Shown here piece by piece: positions 21,749 through 31,205 of a stretch of DNA of 36,597 nucleotides. The position numbers and the translations under genes were made by a program. Position 1 is the first letter of the stretch. The number at the start of each line of letters is the position of its first letter. Below the pieces are notes generated by a model. That model did not search any database. It saw only the letters and a list, made by a program, of their open reading frames with translations, and was not told the DNA's origin. The stretch comes from Paulinella micropora (lineage: Eukaryota; Cercozoa; Imbricatea; Euglyphida), in assembly GCA_009731375.1 (NCBI GenBank), contig BJOX01000051.1, positions 976,980 through 1,013,576 on the forward strand. The letters are read 5' to 3'.

Positions 21749-22791
21749 TTGGTGCATGATGAGAAAAGCCGCAATGTTGAGCTTGGAGAGTGGAAGAGGT
21801 TCGATGACCTGCAAACTGTCGTCCGGAATGCGCTGGAAATTCCTGTGAACACGCCGTTATGGCCTTACAGGCAGGGAGTGGCGGTTAAACCTGCCGACGA
21901 GGACGAAATAAAATGGGAAATAAAAAGTCGTAGAGAGCTCCGGTTACAAGCAACAAGCTACGAGGCAGAGGAGCAGAGCTTTGGGAATGATGTGAAATTA
22001 AAAACGATCATGCAGGAATGGTATAACAAGCTGGGCAAGCCAGTCAAACGAGAGGGAAGTGCTTGCATTTCGCTGACTGTCGAAACTGACGAAGGGACCT
22101 CCAACTCAAGTTACGATCCACTGGTCAAGTTGGTAAACCAGCGGGCCAGGCATTGCGCAGGTCTTTTAATGTGGACGATATCACCGACGCAGTGAAGCAG
22201 CCCTTAGCAGACGCGTTAGCTGCGCTATTGCGCGAAAGCCCGCGGTGCCTTGTTGGCCTCGTATCGGACGCGCGTCAACTAGACCAGCTGTTGAGCGAGA
22301 AAATACATGACCGGCGGCCTTTGCTTGTGCGTTATTACCCCAAAATAATAAGTACGTTGAAAAAGTTCCTAGAGAGTCCAAGAGTTTATTTGCCTGACGA
22401 CTGGCGAAATGTGTTGTCCGCGGTCCAGAACCTCGCCGATCTTAAAAGCGCTAGCTACGAGCTGGGTTATTACCAAGTACGCCTGCTGATCGCGGAACTG
22501 CAAGGCTGGAGAACGACGCCTGAGGTTCTGGAGCTGACTGACAAGCTGAATTCGATACTTTGGACCATGACGAGAAACGAGCCCGATCGAGAGCGGCGCA
22601 GAATGACCACAAGAGTGCTAACAAAAGCGAATCCAACAAGAGTTATACAAAACGAAATACAACGATTTTTGGGAAGCGTCGATCGCGCAGCTTGCGCCGG
22701 GTGTGGCTGCCAAAAGTAAAAAGAAACACACGCAAATCAAACCTAAAAAACGATGGAGGCAAAAGAATTAAAAGAACTTTATTTTGGATGA
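21749..22791 (+). CDS. Uncharacterised protein, one frameshift
   Basis: The family is not recognised. Coding sequence begins no later than 21749 (the frame is open from just after TAA 21729-21731, with no ATG; a spliced first exon is possible). It runs to about 22150, then continues in the next frame to 22719, with good coding character on both sides. The product is about 320 residues, highly charged and helix-rich, with a Leu-rich C-terminal half (ADALAALLRESP, YYQVRLLIAELQGW) and a Cys-x-x-Cys-x-Cys near the end (CAGCGC). The apparent stop TAA 22717-22719 and a second TAA 22744-22746 are followed in frame by a further charged stretch (MEAKELKELYFG) ending at TGA 22789-22791, so the true end is uncertain. 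It lies immediately before the palindromic repeat array. Confidence 0.5.
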
Positions 22792-23035
22792 ATTGAAGTC
22801 TTTGGCCTTTAAGTAGCTGCCTGGACAGCTCCTTGGCAGTTCCGGACAAGAATGGTGCCCGAACCGGCCCGCTGCTCACCGCGGGCGTCGTCGGGTGTGC
22901 ATGGCAGCTTCTTTGCCCTGGCTTTGGCTTCCCGTGGTTTGGAGCTGACTTTTCCGATGGATTTCGCGACAAATACCGGAAACGCCGGAATTTACGGACA
23001 CTGTGTTTTTGGCCGTAATTTGCGGCAAACAAAGG

Positions 23036-23218
23036 AATTTTTTTTCGCGGAGGACATTTCGGCAATTGCAAATAAACTAAAGAAAATTTTTGGGGAAAGC
23101 AGGACGGGCGGGGGATTTTTTTAGGCACAAAACTTTTTCCCCGCCTGCCCGCCTTTCCCCAAAAAATTTTCTTTCTTTGGTGCAGTCATTGCCGAAATGT
23201 CCTTTGCGAAAAAAAAAT
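23036..23218. repeat. Near-palindrome 1 of the array
   Basis: Left arm 23036-23120 and right arm 23133-23218 are imperfect reverse complements with a short AT-rich centre. Confidence 0.8.
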
Positions 23219-23321
23219 TTTCACAGGTTTCGGTTTTCCGATGAATTTTGCGACAAATGCACAGGCGCCGTAATTTACGGACACTTTGTTTTTGCCGCAA
23301 TTTGCGGCACACAGAGAAAAT

Positions 23322-23495
23322 TTTTTTTCGCGAAGAACATTTCGGCAATTGCAAATAAACTAAACAAAATTTTTGGGGAAAGCAGGACGGGCGGGGAATT
23401 TTTCGCACGTTTAATTTTTTCCCCGCCCGCCCGCCTTTCCCCAAAAAAATTTCTTTAGCTAATTTGCAATTGCCGAAATGTCCTTTGCAAAAAAA
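23322..23495. repeat. Near-palindrome 2 of the array
   Basis: The arms meet near 23408. GCGGGGAATTTTTCGCACG on the left mirrors TTTTTTCCCCGCCCGCCC on the right, and the outer ends carry the CATTTCGGCAATTGCAAAT / TTTGCAATTGCCGAAATG pair. Confidence 0.8.
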
Positions 23496-23604
23496 AAACT
23501 TTCGCAGGTTTCGGTTCCGGGTGAATTTCGCGACAAATGCCGGAAACGCCGGAATTTACGGACACTGTGTTTTGGCCGTGATTGGCGGCACACAAAGAAT
23601 TTTT

Positions 23605-23782
23605 TTTTCGCGAAGGACATTTCGGCAATTGCAAATAAACTAAAGAAAATTTTTGGGGAAACGGGGGCGGGCGGGGATTTTTTTAAGGCGCAAAATTTTT
23701 TCCCCGCCCGCCCTTCTTTCCCCAAAATTTTTCTCTGTTTGGTGCACTCATTGCCGAAATGTCCTTTGCAAAAAAAAATTCA
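23605..23782. repeat. Near-palindrome 3 of the array
   Basis: Same architecture as the other two, centred near 23690. The right arm is followed by the last, incomplete copy of the spacer. Confidence 0.8.
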
Positions 23783-23996
23783 CATGTTTCGGCTTTCCGG
23801 TGAATTTCGCGACAAATGCCAAAAAGCCGGAATTTACGGACACTCTGTTTTTTGCCGGCAACTTCTGCCGCGCCGGTGTTTTGTCATGTGTCGCCAAAAG
23901 TAAGTGCAATTAGAGGCGTGAGAACCAGATTCTTTAATAGTTGCCGATACCCGCAAGGTCTGTTAGAACGTGTGTGTGTTTTCTTTAGGTTTCTTT

Positions 23997-25525
23997 CTAA
24001 TGTAGACTTGAGAATTTGGGCGGGCTAGGTGCGTAGGAAACATCATCAGTATTCGAAACCGAGTGTGCGTCTTGATTTTTTCTGAGTTGTTCCGCAACAC
24101 TAGAAGCAATATACTGTCCTGTCGTAAGACTGTTTCGTCCCGGATTTCGGGGAGCCACACTCCTTCGCTTAATTCTTTCTGCCTCAGACGGTCTCGATAT
24201 GTACATATCCTGCGCAGGACTTCCTTTCGCATCTTCCAAAGACCAGAGGCTATTTCTTCCACTAGTAACGTTCCGATTGCTCTTGAACGCATCAAGTAGT
24301 GCCACACGAATAAAAGCCGACATAAACTGTTCGACGTCGCTTTTTGAAATGCCAATTGGTAGATTATCAGTGTTTTCATCGACGATGTCGATTGTGAACG
24401 AGAGTTGGTTACTTTTTAGCTCAAAGAGCTTGCATGCTGACGAGAGCGGGCACAGCCACGAAACGCCACCGTAACCTCTATATATATTGTTGTTATTAAA
24501 ACCTTTGTTTTGCAGGTAAAACAGGGCCTGCATACAGGGCCCCCTGCAACAGAATTTCTTGTACGGTTCCTGCCGTAATCGAAACATGCTTATAAACCAC
24601 CACCTGGCGCAACGCTCGAAGGTCTCCTTGCCCTTTGGTTCTTGGAGCATACCAATGGCAAAGCCGTGCAAGCCTTTCATCAGGTCTTTGTTGAGCTTAC
24701 CAACGCTGTTGGCGAGCAGGCTCAGCGCGTTAGATAGCCTGAGCGTTTTGCGTATCGTTTCGTCGCCTTTGCCTGTCGGTATGAAGTCCAGGCACTAGTA
24801 CGGGTCCAGGTCGATCACTTTGAAGGTCTAGTTGAACAACGTGTTTTCCGGCTTGCCGTCGCAGTGCATACAGTTTATTTGTACCAAAAGGTCTATTACC
24901 TTTATCCAAAATTCCAGATATGCCTTCACGTCTGCTTCCTTGACGTTTTGCAAATAAGGTAGGTTCGCGCCCTGTTGCCCTTTTGGCGGCTCGACATATT
25001 CCATGACAACCCACAACACACTCTCTTTTGTTTTTTCTTCCCTGATGCAGCCGTAGACTGCTGGCGCCAAATTTTGGTTTGCAAAAAAGGATTGAAGCTG
25101 CATGTAGTCCAACACGTATGCGTCCATAGCAGCGCTCTGTTCTGTCTGGTATCTAGTCATGCGTTTGATTAGCAGTCCTGACGACGGCAGAGCACACGCC
25201 ACCTCGTTAGCCCCGAAATTCTTACGTGGACCGTTTGTTCAGACTTAATGGTCATGCACGGAATGTCTTTAGGAAAAGGCTGCATGATTTTCTGTGCGGT
25301 TCTGTCTTGATGGTCGAGAAAGAATGCATCCAAGTGATCGAGATTAATTGTGTCATCGCCGGTCCGCAAAAACGGGCAATCCGTAAAGGGATGCCAGCGC
25401 AGGACCTTGTCATGAACCTCTGCGATGTCGACCGGTCTTGGTAAGAGTTCTTTGCAATCTCTGCAGTTTTTGCTTAGACCCAATCGTTCGATTAAATTTT
25501 GTCTATTTCTGGCGACCTCTTCCAT
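23997..25525 (-). CDS. Divergent protein kinase-like protein
   Basis: ATG 25525-25523 opens the frame. An N-terminal region has a CxxC pair (CRDCKE) and a hydrophilic stretch. After a one-base frame change at a G4 run (about 25218) a kinase fold is recognisable: a strand with the likely ATP-binding Lys (LLIKRM, about 25166), a hinge (VVMEYVEPP), the catalytic loop HCDGKPEN (about 24865-24840) with Asp, Lys and Asn in place, and VIDLDPY as the Mg-binding position, DLD instead of DFG. The C-terminal third is a helical region and a Ser/Pro-rich tail ending at TAG 23999-23997. Two TAG codons (24830-24828 and 24797-24795) fall between catalytic loop and DLD motif and just after it. They are not absorbed by a frameshift, since the flanking motifs share one frame. 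Substrate is unknown. If the TAGs are true stops the kinase is inactive. Confidence 0.65.
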
Positions 25526-25968
25526 CTTTTTTTTAAAGCTCTTTCTTCGTTTTCAGACTAGAAGATTTTTTTTTTTTTTAGCTTTGCTAATTTTCTTTTT
25601 AATACGTCTGGCTGCATAAAAAATGGACAAACAAAAAATTATCCATTTCGCTTTCAGGGTTTTTTAAGCAGAGGAGGAGAAAAAGCAGGGAGGGGGGCTC
25701 AGCGCATTTCTTTTTTTTAGATCCCCTTGCATCGCCGCACCCGTCCATCACGAACAACCATTCGTGTCAAATCTAGGTTTGCAGAAAAAAACAAGCAAGG
25801 GTTTACAAAAAAACAAGTGACCGATCGTGAAATGTAGATTTAAGGAAAAAAGAAAAGATTCACGTGAATGCTAGCAAAAGAAAAGGAAGCCAAGACGGCA
25901 AGAAGACTCTATAGGTGGCTTTGTTCCCAAAGAAAAAAAACTTTGCCAATAGTTTTTGTCGCGTGTCC
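25526..25968. other. Intergenic, AT-rich
   Basis: No gene is recognised. The minus-strand frame of the next gene stays free of TGA through here (two TAG, then TAA codons) and reaches TGA at about 25700, just before a C-rich tract. Part of that path looks protein-like but the rest is hydrophobic and AT-rich, so I treat it as non-coding. Confidence 0.5.
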
Positions 25969-26427
25969 CTAGGCGCCCTTGGCCGAGCCGAAGCCGCAGG
26001 CGCAATTCTCGTCCTTGTGCAGCATCTCGTGGCACAGCGGGCCGTCGCACTTCTTCCACGCGCAGCCCTCGCAGCCCTGCTTCCCGGCGTGGTTCTCTCT
26101 TTCTGTGTAGTGCAGGGCCAGGGCAAGCGCGCCGACCAGGGCCCTGACCACCGCGGTGCCGGCGGTGGATTCCTTGAGCAGCGGCGCGATCAGCTCCTGT
26201 AGCGCGTCCTCGTCGCGGGCTTTCTCGTTCAAGTACGCGATGCAGCCGTACCGCTGCGCACACCACTCGGGGTTGGAGGAACCGGCATCCCCGCGGCGCA
26301 CCAGCACGAACTCCTGCGCTGTTTCCTTTTTACTTTCCTCTTCCTTCTGCGGTGGTTCGGTCCGCTGTTTCTTTTCAGGCCGGGGAGTGGTCATGTCTGC
26401 GTCCCGGGGGTTCTGCACGTCGATCAT
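25969..26427 (-). CDS. Small Cys-rich protein, possible zinc-binding
   Basis: An ATG at 26427-26425 starts about 152 residues ending at TAG 25971-25969; the frame is open slightly further upstream (TTG at 26466). The N-terminal 45 residues are charged and disordered (PEKKQRTEPPQKEEESKK). A folded part with helices follows, and the C-terminus has an eight-Cys/His cluster: CEGCAWKKCDGPLCHEMLHK, then ENCACG. The Cys spacing suggests a zinc site, but I do not recognise the family. It is one of several short genes on this side of the array. Confidence 0.6.
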   Translation of the reverse strand: MIDVQNPRDADMTTPRPEKKQRTEPPQKEEESKKETAQEFVLVRRGDAGSSNPEWCAQRYGCIAYLNEKARDEDALQELIAPLLKESTAGTAVVRALVGALALALHYTERENHAGKQGCEGCAWKKCDGPLCHEMLHKDENCACGFGSAKGA

Positions 26428-26492
26428 TTTTGGTTTTGCGCGTGGACCGGATTTCTCTGCAGCCAACCTCTGGTTGGTTGTGCTTTTCCTTT

Positions 26493-26965
26493 CCCCCCCC
26501 CCCCCCCCCCCCCCGGGGNNNNNNNNNNNNNNNNNNNNNNNNNNNNNNNNNNNNNNNNNNNNNNNNNNNNNNNNNNNNNNNNNNNNNNNNNNNNNNNNNN
26601 NNNNNNNNNNNNNNNNNNNNNNNNNNNNNNNNNNNNNNNNNNNNNNNNNNNNNNNNNNNNNNNNNNNNNNNNNNNNNNNNNNNNNNNNNNNNNNNNNNNN
26701 NNNNNNNNNNNNNNNNNNNNNNNNNNNNNNNNNNNNNNNNNNNNNNNNNNNNNNNNNNNNNNNNNNNNNNNNNNNNNNNNNNNNNNNNNNNNNNNNNNNN
26801 NNNNNNNNNNNNNNNNNNNNNNNNNNNNNNNNNNNNNNNNNNNNNNNNNNNNNNNNNNNNNNNNNNNNNNNNNNNNNNNNNNNNNNNNNNNNNNNNNNNN
26901 NNNNNNNNNNNNNNNNNNNNNNNNNNNNNNNNNNNNNNNNNNNNNNNNNNNNNNNNNNNNNNNNN
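26493..26965. other. C22 run and assembly gap (447 N)
   Basis: A run of 22 C (26493-26514) leads into a gap (26519-26965). The right edge of the gap touches the TAA of the TMBIM-like gene, so its 3' spacer is missing. Confidence 0.95.
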
Positions 26966-27860
26966 TTACAAGGCCGCGGGCCGCGGGATAGTGTTCTGAA
27001 ACCGTGTGCGCAGGGCCCTGGCGCCCTCCATGACCCGCGTCAGCCCTAGCCCCATGAGAAAAACCATTTCTACCAGATTGCAAAACAGGAGTAGCGAGGC
27101 CCGGTAGCTATTGCTTCTGGCGGTATGGTGCAGGGCGCGTTCCAGCTGCCACAGCACGTAGACGCACATCGCGGTGGATATGACGATCACACCCAGCGTT
27201 CCGCGCGCTTGCACCGGCAGCTCCGTGCGCCACAGCAGGCTCAGGTTGCTGAGAACCGTACGGCTGCCAGATCTCGACGAAGAAGGTGACCGACGAAGCG
27301 ATCAGCAGCACCAGCAGCGCGTAGATGTTCCTGTACGGCAGGGAGGTCTGCAGGCACCAGCAGAAACACAGGACGCAGAAGGCGTCGACCACGGCGCAGG
27401 TGTCGAACACAATAGTAGAGTCGGCGCGCAGCAGCACGAGGTCTGCCAGCACCACGGTGCCGCTTATCAGGAACAGCGCTAAGAGGCCCAAGTGCAGCAC
27501 GCAGTCGTAGTAGAACAGCCCCACCTGGGTGGCGCACGTGGTTAGAAACACGCCTACCAACCACGGGTGATTGTTGTACCGGTCGCGGCAGTCCAGCCAG
27601 CGAGTACTCACGAGCATGAGCAGCAACGTGGCCGTCAGGTGCAGCACGGTATAGCCCATGATCTCACGCACGAAGCCGGTGCGCTCCGCGGGCGTCAGGT
27701 CGCTGACCGTTAGTGTCGTGGCCTGCAGCTGGTCGATTTGCTTGCGCATCTGGGCGATCTCGTTTAACAACTCGTGGGTTTGCGCGTCTGGGACTGGCGT
27801 TGCATTGTCACAGGCCTCCGCGACCTTCACGACAACTGCTTCGCTGGGCTCCTCAGGCAT
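26966..27860 (-). CDS. Bax inhibitor-1/TMBIM (LFG)-like seven-TM protein
   Basis: ATG 27860-27858 begins about 297 residues ending at TAA 26968-26966. After an acidic N-terminus and a short helix (LLNEIAQMRKQIDQLQ), the motif ERTGFVREIMGYTVLHL resembles the start of the transmembrane BAX inhibitor motif family. Seven hydrophobic segments follow, with the family-like order of charged or aromatic breaks (STRW after TM1, Gln-Thr after TM4, ERALHH after TM6). A one-base frame change occurs near 27245 between TM5 and TM6; both sides are clearly membrane helices. The family modulates ER calcium and cell death, and several large DNA viruses carry copies. The conserved Asp pair of the cellular proteins is not obvious in TM6/TM7. 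Family call by pattern only; another seven-TM family is possible. Confidence 0.5.
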
Positions 27861-28278
27861 GGGATGAGGAGAGTGAGTGTACGTCGTGGAAAAGCAACAA
27901 AAAAATAAAAACAAGCGGTGGTCTTGCCGCACAACAGAAACGACACAAAAGAAAAAGGCGGCTAGTAGTATGTTGTTTTTAAACAGAATAGGTAGCGAGC
28001 CAGCACTGCTATTTTATTTTTCAACCTTCTTCCCCTCCCCCCTTTTTTTTGTNNNNNNNNNNNNNNNNNNNNNNNNNNNNNNNNNNNNNNNNNNNNNNNN
28101 NNNNNNNNNNNNNNNNNNNNNNNNNNNNNNNNNNNNNNNNNNNNNNNNNNNNNNNNNNNNNNNNNNNNNNNNNNNNNNNNNNNNNNNNNNNNNNNNNNNN
28201 NNNNNNNNNNNNNNNNNNNNNNNNNNNNNNNNNNNNNNNNNNNNNNNNNNNAGGGGGGGTAGGGAGGGGGAGGTCAGG
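27861..28278. other. Intergenic with gap (199 N)
   Basis: Divergent spacer between the minus TMBIM-like gene and the plus-strand basic gene. It holds an A-rich stretch, a TATTTTATTTTT block (about 28010) and a gap (28053-28251) with T and G edges. Promoters for both genes would lie here; none could be identified. Confidence 0.6.
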
Positions 28279-28750
28279 ATGGCGGCTGCCAGCGTGGCAA
28301 AGTTTGCGCGTCGTCGGCGGGAGAACAGCCAAATCATGGAGGGCGCAAAGCATAGGCAGCGCGCTGCGTATCAAAGACAGTTAGACAAAGGCGCCCTGAT
28401 AGCCACGTACAGTGAGCTCTGTCGCCAACAAGGCCTGGTTCAACACAGAGACGTCTGGCAGCTGTCCTTTCGTCGTTTGCGACGAGAGGTACGTCGACTG
28501 CGCGGCCGCGGTTCGGAATTCGAGTTTTTGGCCGCGCTCAAGAAGGTGTGTGTGTTGTGGGGGTGCTAATCTGTGCCGCTGCGTTTTGGCTTGGCAGACA
28601 AGAAGTAACTCCCCCCCGTCGGCCTGCCTCAGCCGGTTTCCTGTCCCTGCAAAGCTGACATTTGAAGAAAACATCCTCTCTATGATGCCGAGCAGGAGTT
28701 TAAGCTTCCAGTCGCGCGAGGAAACTCGAGTTTGTGTGTTTTTATTTTGA
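28279..28750 (+). CDS. Small basic protein, probably spliced
   Basis: ATG 28279 opens an Arg/Lys-rich helical protein (FARRRREN, RRLRREVRRLRGRG) typical of a nucleic-acid-binding or nucleolar protein. At 28546 the frame meets GTGTGT, and at 28597 a TTGGCAG acceptor. Removing 28546-28597 (52 bases, containing TGCTAATC as a branch-point candidate) joins codon-complete exons of 89 and 50 codons and ends at TGA 28748-28750. The second exon is Ser/Pro-rich with LTFEENILSMMPS. Without splicing the frame meets TAA at 28567. Family not recognised. Confidence 0.55.
28546..28597 (+). other. Candidate 52-nt spliceosomal intron
   Basis: The borders are AAG|GTGTGT and CTTGGCAG|AC, with TGCTAATC 20-25 bases from the donor. 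The intron keeps phase 0 and both exons have coding character. Transcript evidence is absent. Confidence 0.5.
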
Positions 28751-28986
28751 TTAATATTCAGAAATGAAAAGTAGAAAACGTCGGATTCAGGCAAAAGAAC
28801 CTTGTCAAGCATTTAAAAAAAAACAAAATTACTGACGCGAGTGCAAATGTCTCGCCATGAGCGGGATTTAATGAAAAAAAAAACTACTTTCTTGTACACC
28901 CTAGTTTGCACAAAAAAACTTTGTTTCTTTGGCAAGGGAGGGAAAAGGGGAGGGAGAATGGCAAGGGAGTGGAGGGCAGAGCACAA
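28751..28986. other. Intergenic, tail-to-tail
   Basis: AT-rich on the left and G/A-rich on the right; nothing recognised. It separates the ends of a plus-strand and a minus-strand gene. Confidence 0.6.
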
Positions 28987-29365
28987 TCACTGTCGCCCGC
29001 GCCTAGCACGCGGGCCGTCGTGGCCCGCACGCTTGCGTTTAGACGAGCCGGCGAGGTTTCCGTCGCCTGGCAAGTATTTCTCGTACAGCGCGCGCAGAAT
29101 TGCCGCCTCGTGGGTCGGATCGGGCCTGAGCGTGTTCTGGAGCTTGATGAGTTGCAGCAGCTCCTCTACGGAGCCCGTGTCGGGCGCACCTATGACCTCC
29201 GCCTTCCACCAGCACGTGAGCAACTGCTTGTCAACGTCCGTGCGCAGCCCCCAGTGCGAGGCGCGCGCTCGCAGGTTGGCGGTCTCTAGGTCGGCGAGCA
29301 GGTCGTTGAGGAAATCACGGAACAGCGCGGTCTTCCTTTCGCGCTCTCCTCTTGTTTCCACTCAT
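28987..29365 (-). CDS. Small basic protein, about 125 residues
   Basis: The frame ends at TGA 28989-28987. It is open up to a GTG at 29361. An ATG at 29365-29363 lies one base out of frame directly upstream and is the likely true start, with a one-base consensus error in between. The product is helical (FRDFLNDLLADLETANL, EELLQLIKLQNTL) with a basic C-terminal tail (SSKRKRAGHDGPRARRGRQ) that looks like a nuclear localisation or nucleic-acid-binding tail. No family recognised. It is the last gene of the GC-rich part before the junction at 29432. Confidence 0.6.
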
Positions 29366-29441
29366 TATTACACCCTCTTTTCATTCTTACTCCCTCCCCC
29401 CCCCCCCCCCCCCCCCTTTTTTTTTTTTTTTNNNNNNNNNN
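29366..29441. other. C/T runs and 10-N gap at the compositional junction
   Basis: A run of about 21 C, then T15, then ten N (29432-29441). On the right the composition becomes AT-rich and the gene style changes to decayed mobile elements. Confidence 0.9.
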
Positions 29442-31190
29442 TAGTAGGATAAGTGCCAAACGTGAGAGGAAAATTCTTTTTTCTTTCCCTTCGCATCTTC
29501 TTCCTTTTCATCTTCTTCCTTCCTCTTGCATCCTAATTTTTCGCTACTTTGATCGAGAGAGGAATACCTGCCACATAAAAGGAGCGAAGTGTTGTAGACA
29601 TTAAGTATGAGTCTTTAACGAAAGTGGTCTGGTGAACAGAGACAGGTATATTGCTTGTTATGTTTTTCGAAAGTTGCTCATGCAGAAAATATTTCAGATA
29701 TTATGATATAATTTTAGCTGGCAGAGAAAATGTAAATTTTGGCTTAGTTCATTACGGTGAACTTCGAAATTAAGAGTCATCGACTGCACAGAGTGATCCG
29801 GTCTCTGCATGACTTGAAACTATGACTGCTTCTTTTTTCTTTTTCTTCTTCTTCTTCTTCTTCTTCTTCTTCTTCTTCTTCTTCTTCTTTATGCAAGCAC
29901 TGTTTTGATAAAATACTTGCCACTCGTAGAGGTAAGTGGGAAGCAGAAAAGATAGAATGGAAGTGGTATCACAGAGATACAATAACGGACTCCCGAAAAC
30001 TTGGCAACATGAAGCGTAAAAAGAAAACAAAAAAAATTAAAAGATAAAATAAAAGAAGAATTCCTACAAGTGGCAAGTATTGTTAGGTAATAGGTTGGTA
30101 ACAGGAGTAGTAACTAATATCTCCATGTATTTAACCGGGTTATGCGGTTAGATCCCGTATCAGAACAATTAATTCCAAGCCATCTTTGTGGACCGAGGCG
30201 CGGCGGGTATATCTGCCCCCACAAAGTGGGTCCAGTTATTGTTCCGTTTGTCATGACTTATCATTCGTTTCAGTCGTCCGTTTCCGTTGGACTCGTGACG
30301 AGGTATAATCATTCAAGTCATTCCTTTACGCATGCTTCGGTACTCCGTACGTGGTACGCTACAATAGGTTATCATATGTAAAGTGGCACTTATGAAATTA
30401 AAAAATAAAGTTTTGCGATGAATTGTAGGCATCAACCCCCCGGATAGCAGGTAAAAAGTATTAATACCCTTTTTGCAGTATCGTTTGTCCGGATTGGACC
30501 TAATGTCATTTTATTTCTGGTCTGTTGCCCAGCGTTTTCTTGAAGTTATCGGCTCAAGTTCACTGAGCTAATACCGTGGCAACGAGACATTATTCTCATC
30601 TTTTGAGGACTGTGTTTGGTTGTATTACCGACTTTTTATATGAGCTATCATTGGGGGCATTACATTTGGAGTCCACATCACTAGGCTGATTTCTTTCTGC
30701 ACTGTCACACGCCATGACGGGTAACAGAACGAATTTTCACTGACCTGTCTCACACGGGGACGTCAGACAAAAACCATGGCAAATACTCCAACACATAACC
30801 TTTGAGCAACTCAGCATGCTCATTATAGAGGCCTTTACCGACTCCTTTCAGAGTCCACCGGTCCTGTCTCACACAGCTACCAAAAGGGAGGGAAGGCAAA
30901 TTTAATAAAAGAGAATTCTGACAACTACAGTACGTCGCAAAACTAAGATAAGCGTAACGTAAATTTCAAATAAGCTGGAGGGAAACTATAATGACTGGAC
31001 TCCAGTTACTGACTACTTATCTAGAAAGTTCTACACAGACTGATTAAGTTAATACTGCCACTAGAGTGGCAAAATATAGTGTCCGCTGTATCACTGAATA
31101 ATTAAGTGGAAATTGTACTGTCAGTCCTTATGAAAAATCAAACTACCCTAGTAACGGTAACTCCAGGTAACGTCGGAAATGAAATAGGAA
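29442..31190. other. AT-rich non-coding repeat-type DNA
   Basis: No gene recognised. It includes a (TTC)n tract at 29842-29889 and short recurring words such as CCTGTCTCACAC (30747 and 30862). Frames are short and interrupted. It could contain the LTR of the minus-strand copia element whose candidate polypurine tract is at 31194-31205. Confidence 0.6.
29842..29889 (+). repeat. (TTC)n microsatellite
   Basis: About 16 copies of CTT/TTC. A second tract of the same motif occurs at 35551-35604. Confidence 0.95.
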
Positions 31191-31193
31191 TAA

Positions 31194-31205
31194 CGCTCCC
31201 CCTTA
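31194..31205 (-). promoter_or_regulatory. Polypurine tract candidate 1
   Basis: TAAGGGGGAGCG on the minus strand. It has the position and composition of a copia plus-strand priming site, although it lies about 400 bases after the RNase H end. Confidence 0.45.

Larger units (their letters stand above)
22938..23890. repeat. Tandem array of four ~280-bp units with long palindromes
   Basis: A landmark sequence (GGAATTTACGGACACTGTG or close variants) recurs at about 22987, 23270, 23551 and 23829, giving periods of 278-283 bp. Between landmarks the two halves of each junction are reverse complements of each other. One arm reads through CGCGAAGGACATTTCGGCAA, AATAAACTAAAGAAAATTTTTGGGG and GACGGGCGGGG, and the other returns through the same words inverted. 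Three near-palindromes of about 170-185 bp result, centred near 23127, 23408 and 23690. Open frames across it are low-complexity and repeat-derived. The design resembles homologous regions or replication origins of large DNA viruses, or a satellite; function is not shown. Confidence 0.85.

Noticed and set aside
22813-22970. Short minus-strand frame rich in Lys/Arg with an AATAAA about 30 bases after its TAA
   Set aside because: It lacks a start, overlaps the first palindromic repeat and is too short to call; it may be the relic of a gene end.
23090-23913. Several 60-140 residue frames in the repeat array
   Set aside because: They arise from the repeated palindromic units and share the same low-complexity words in every copy.
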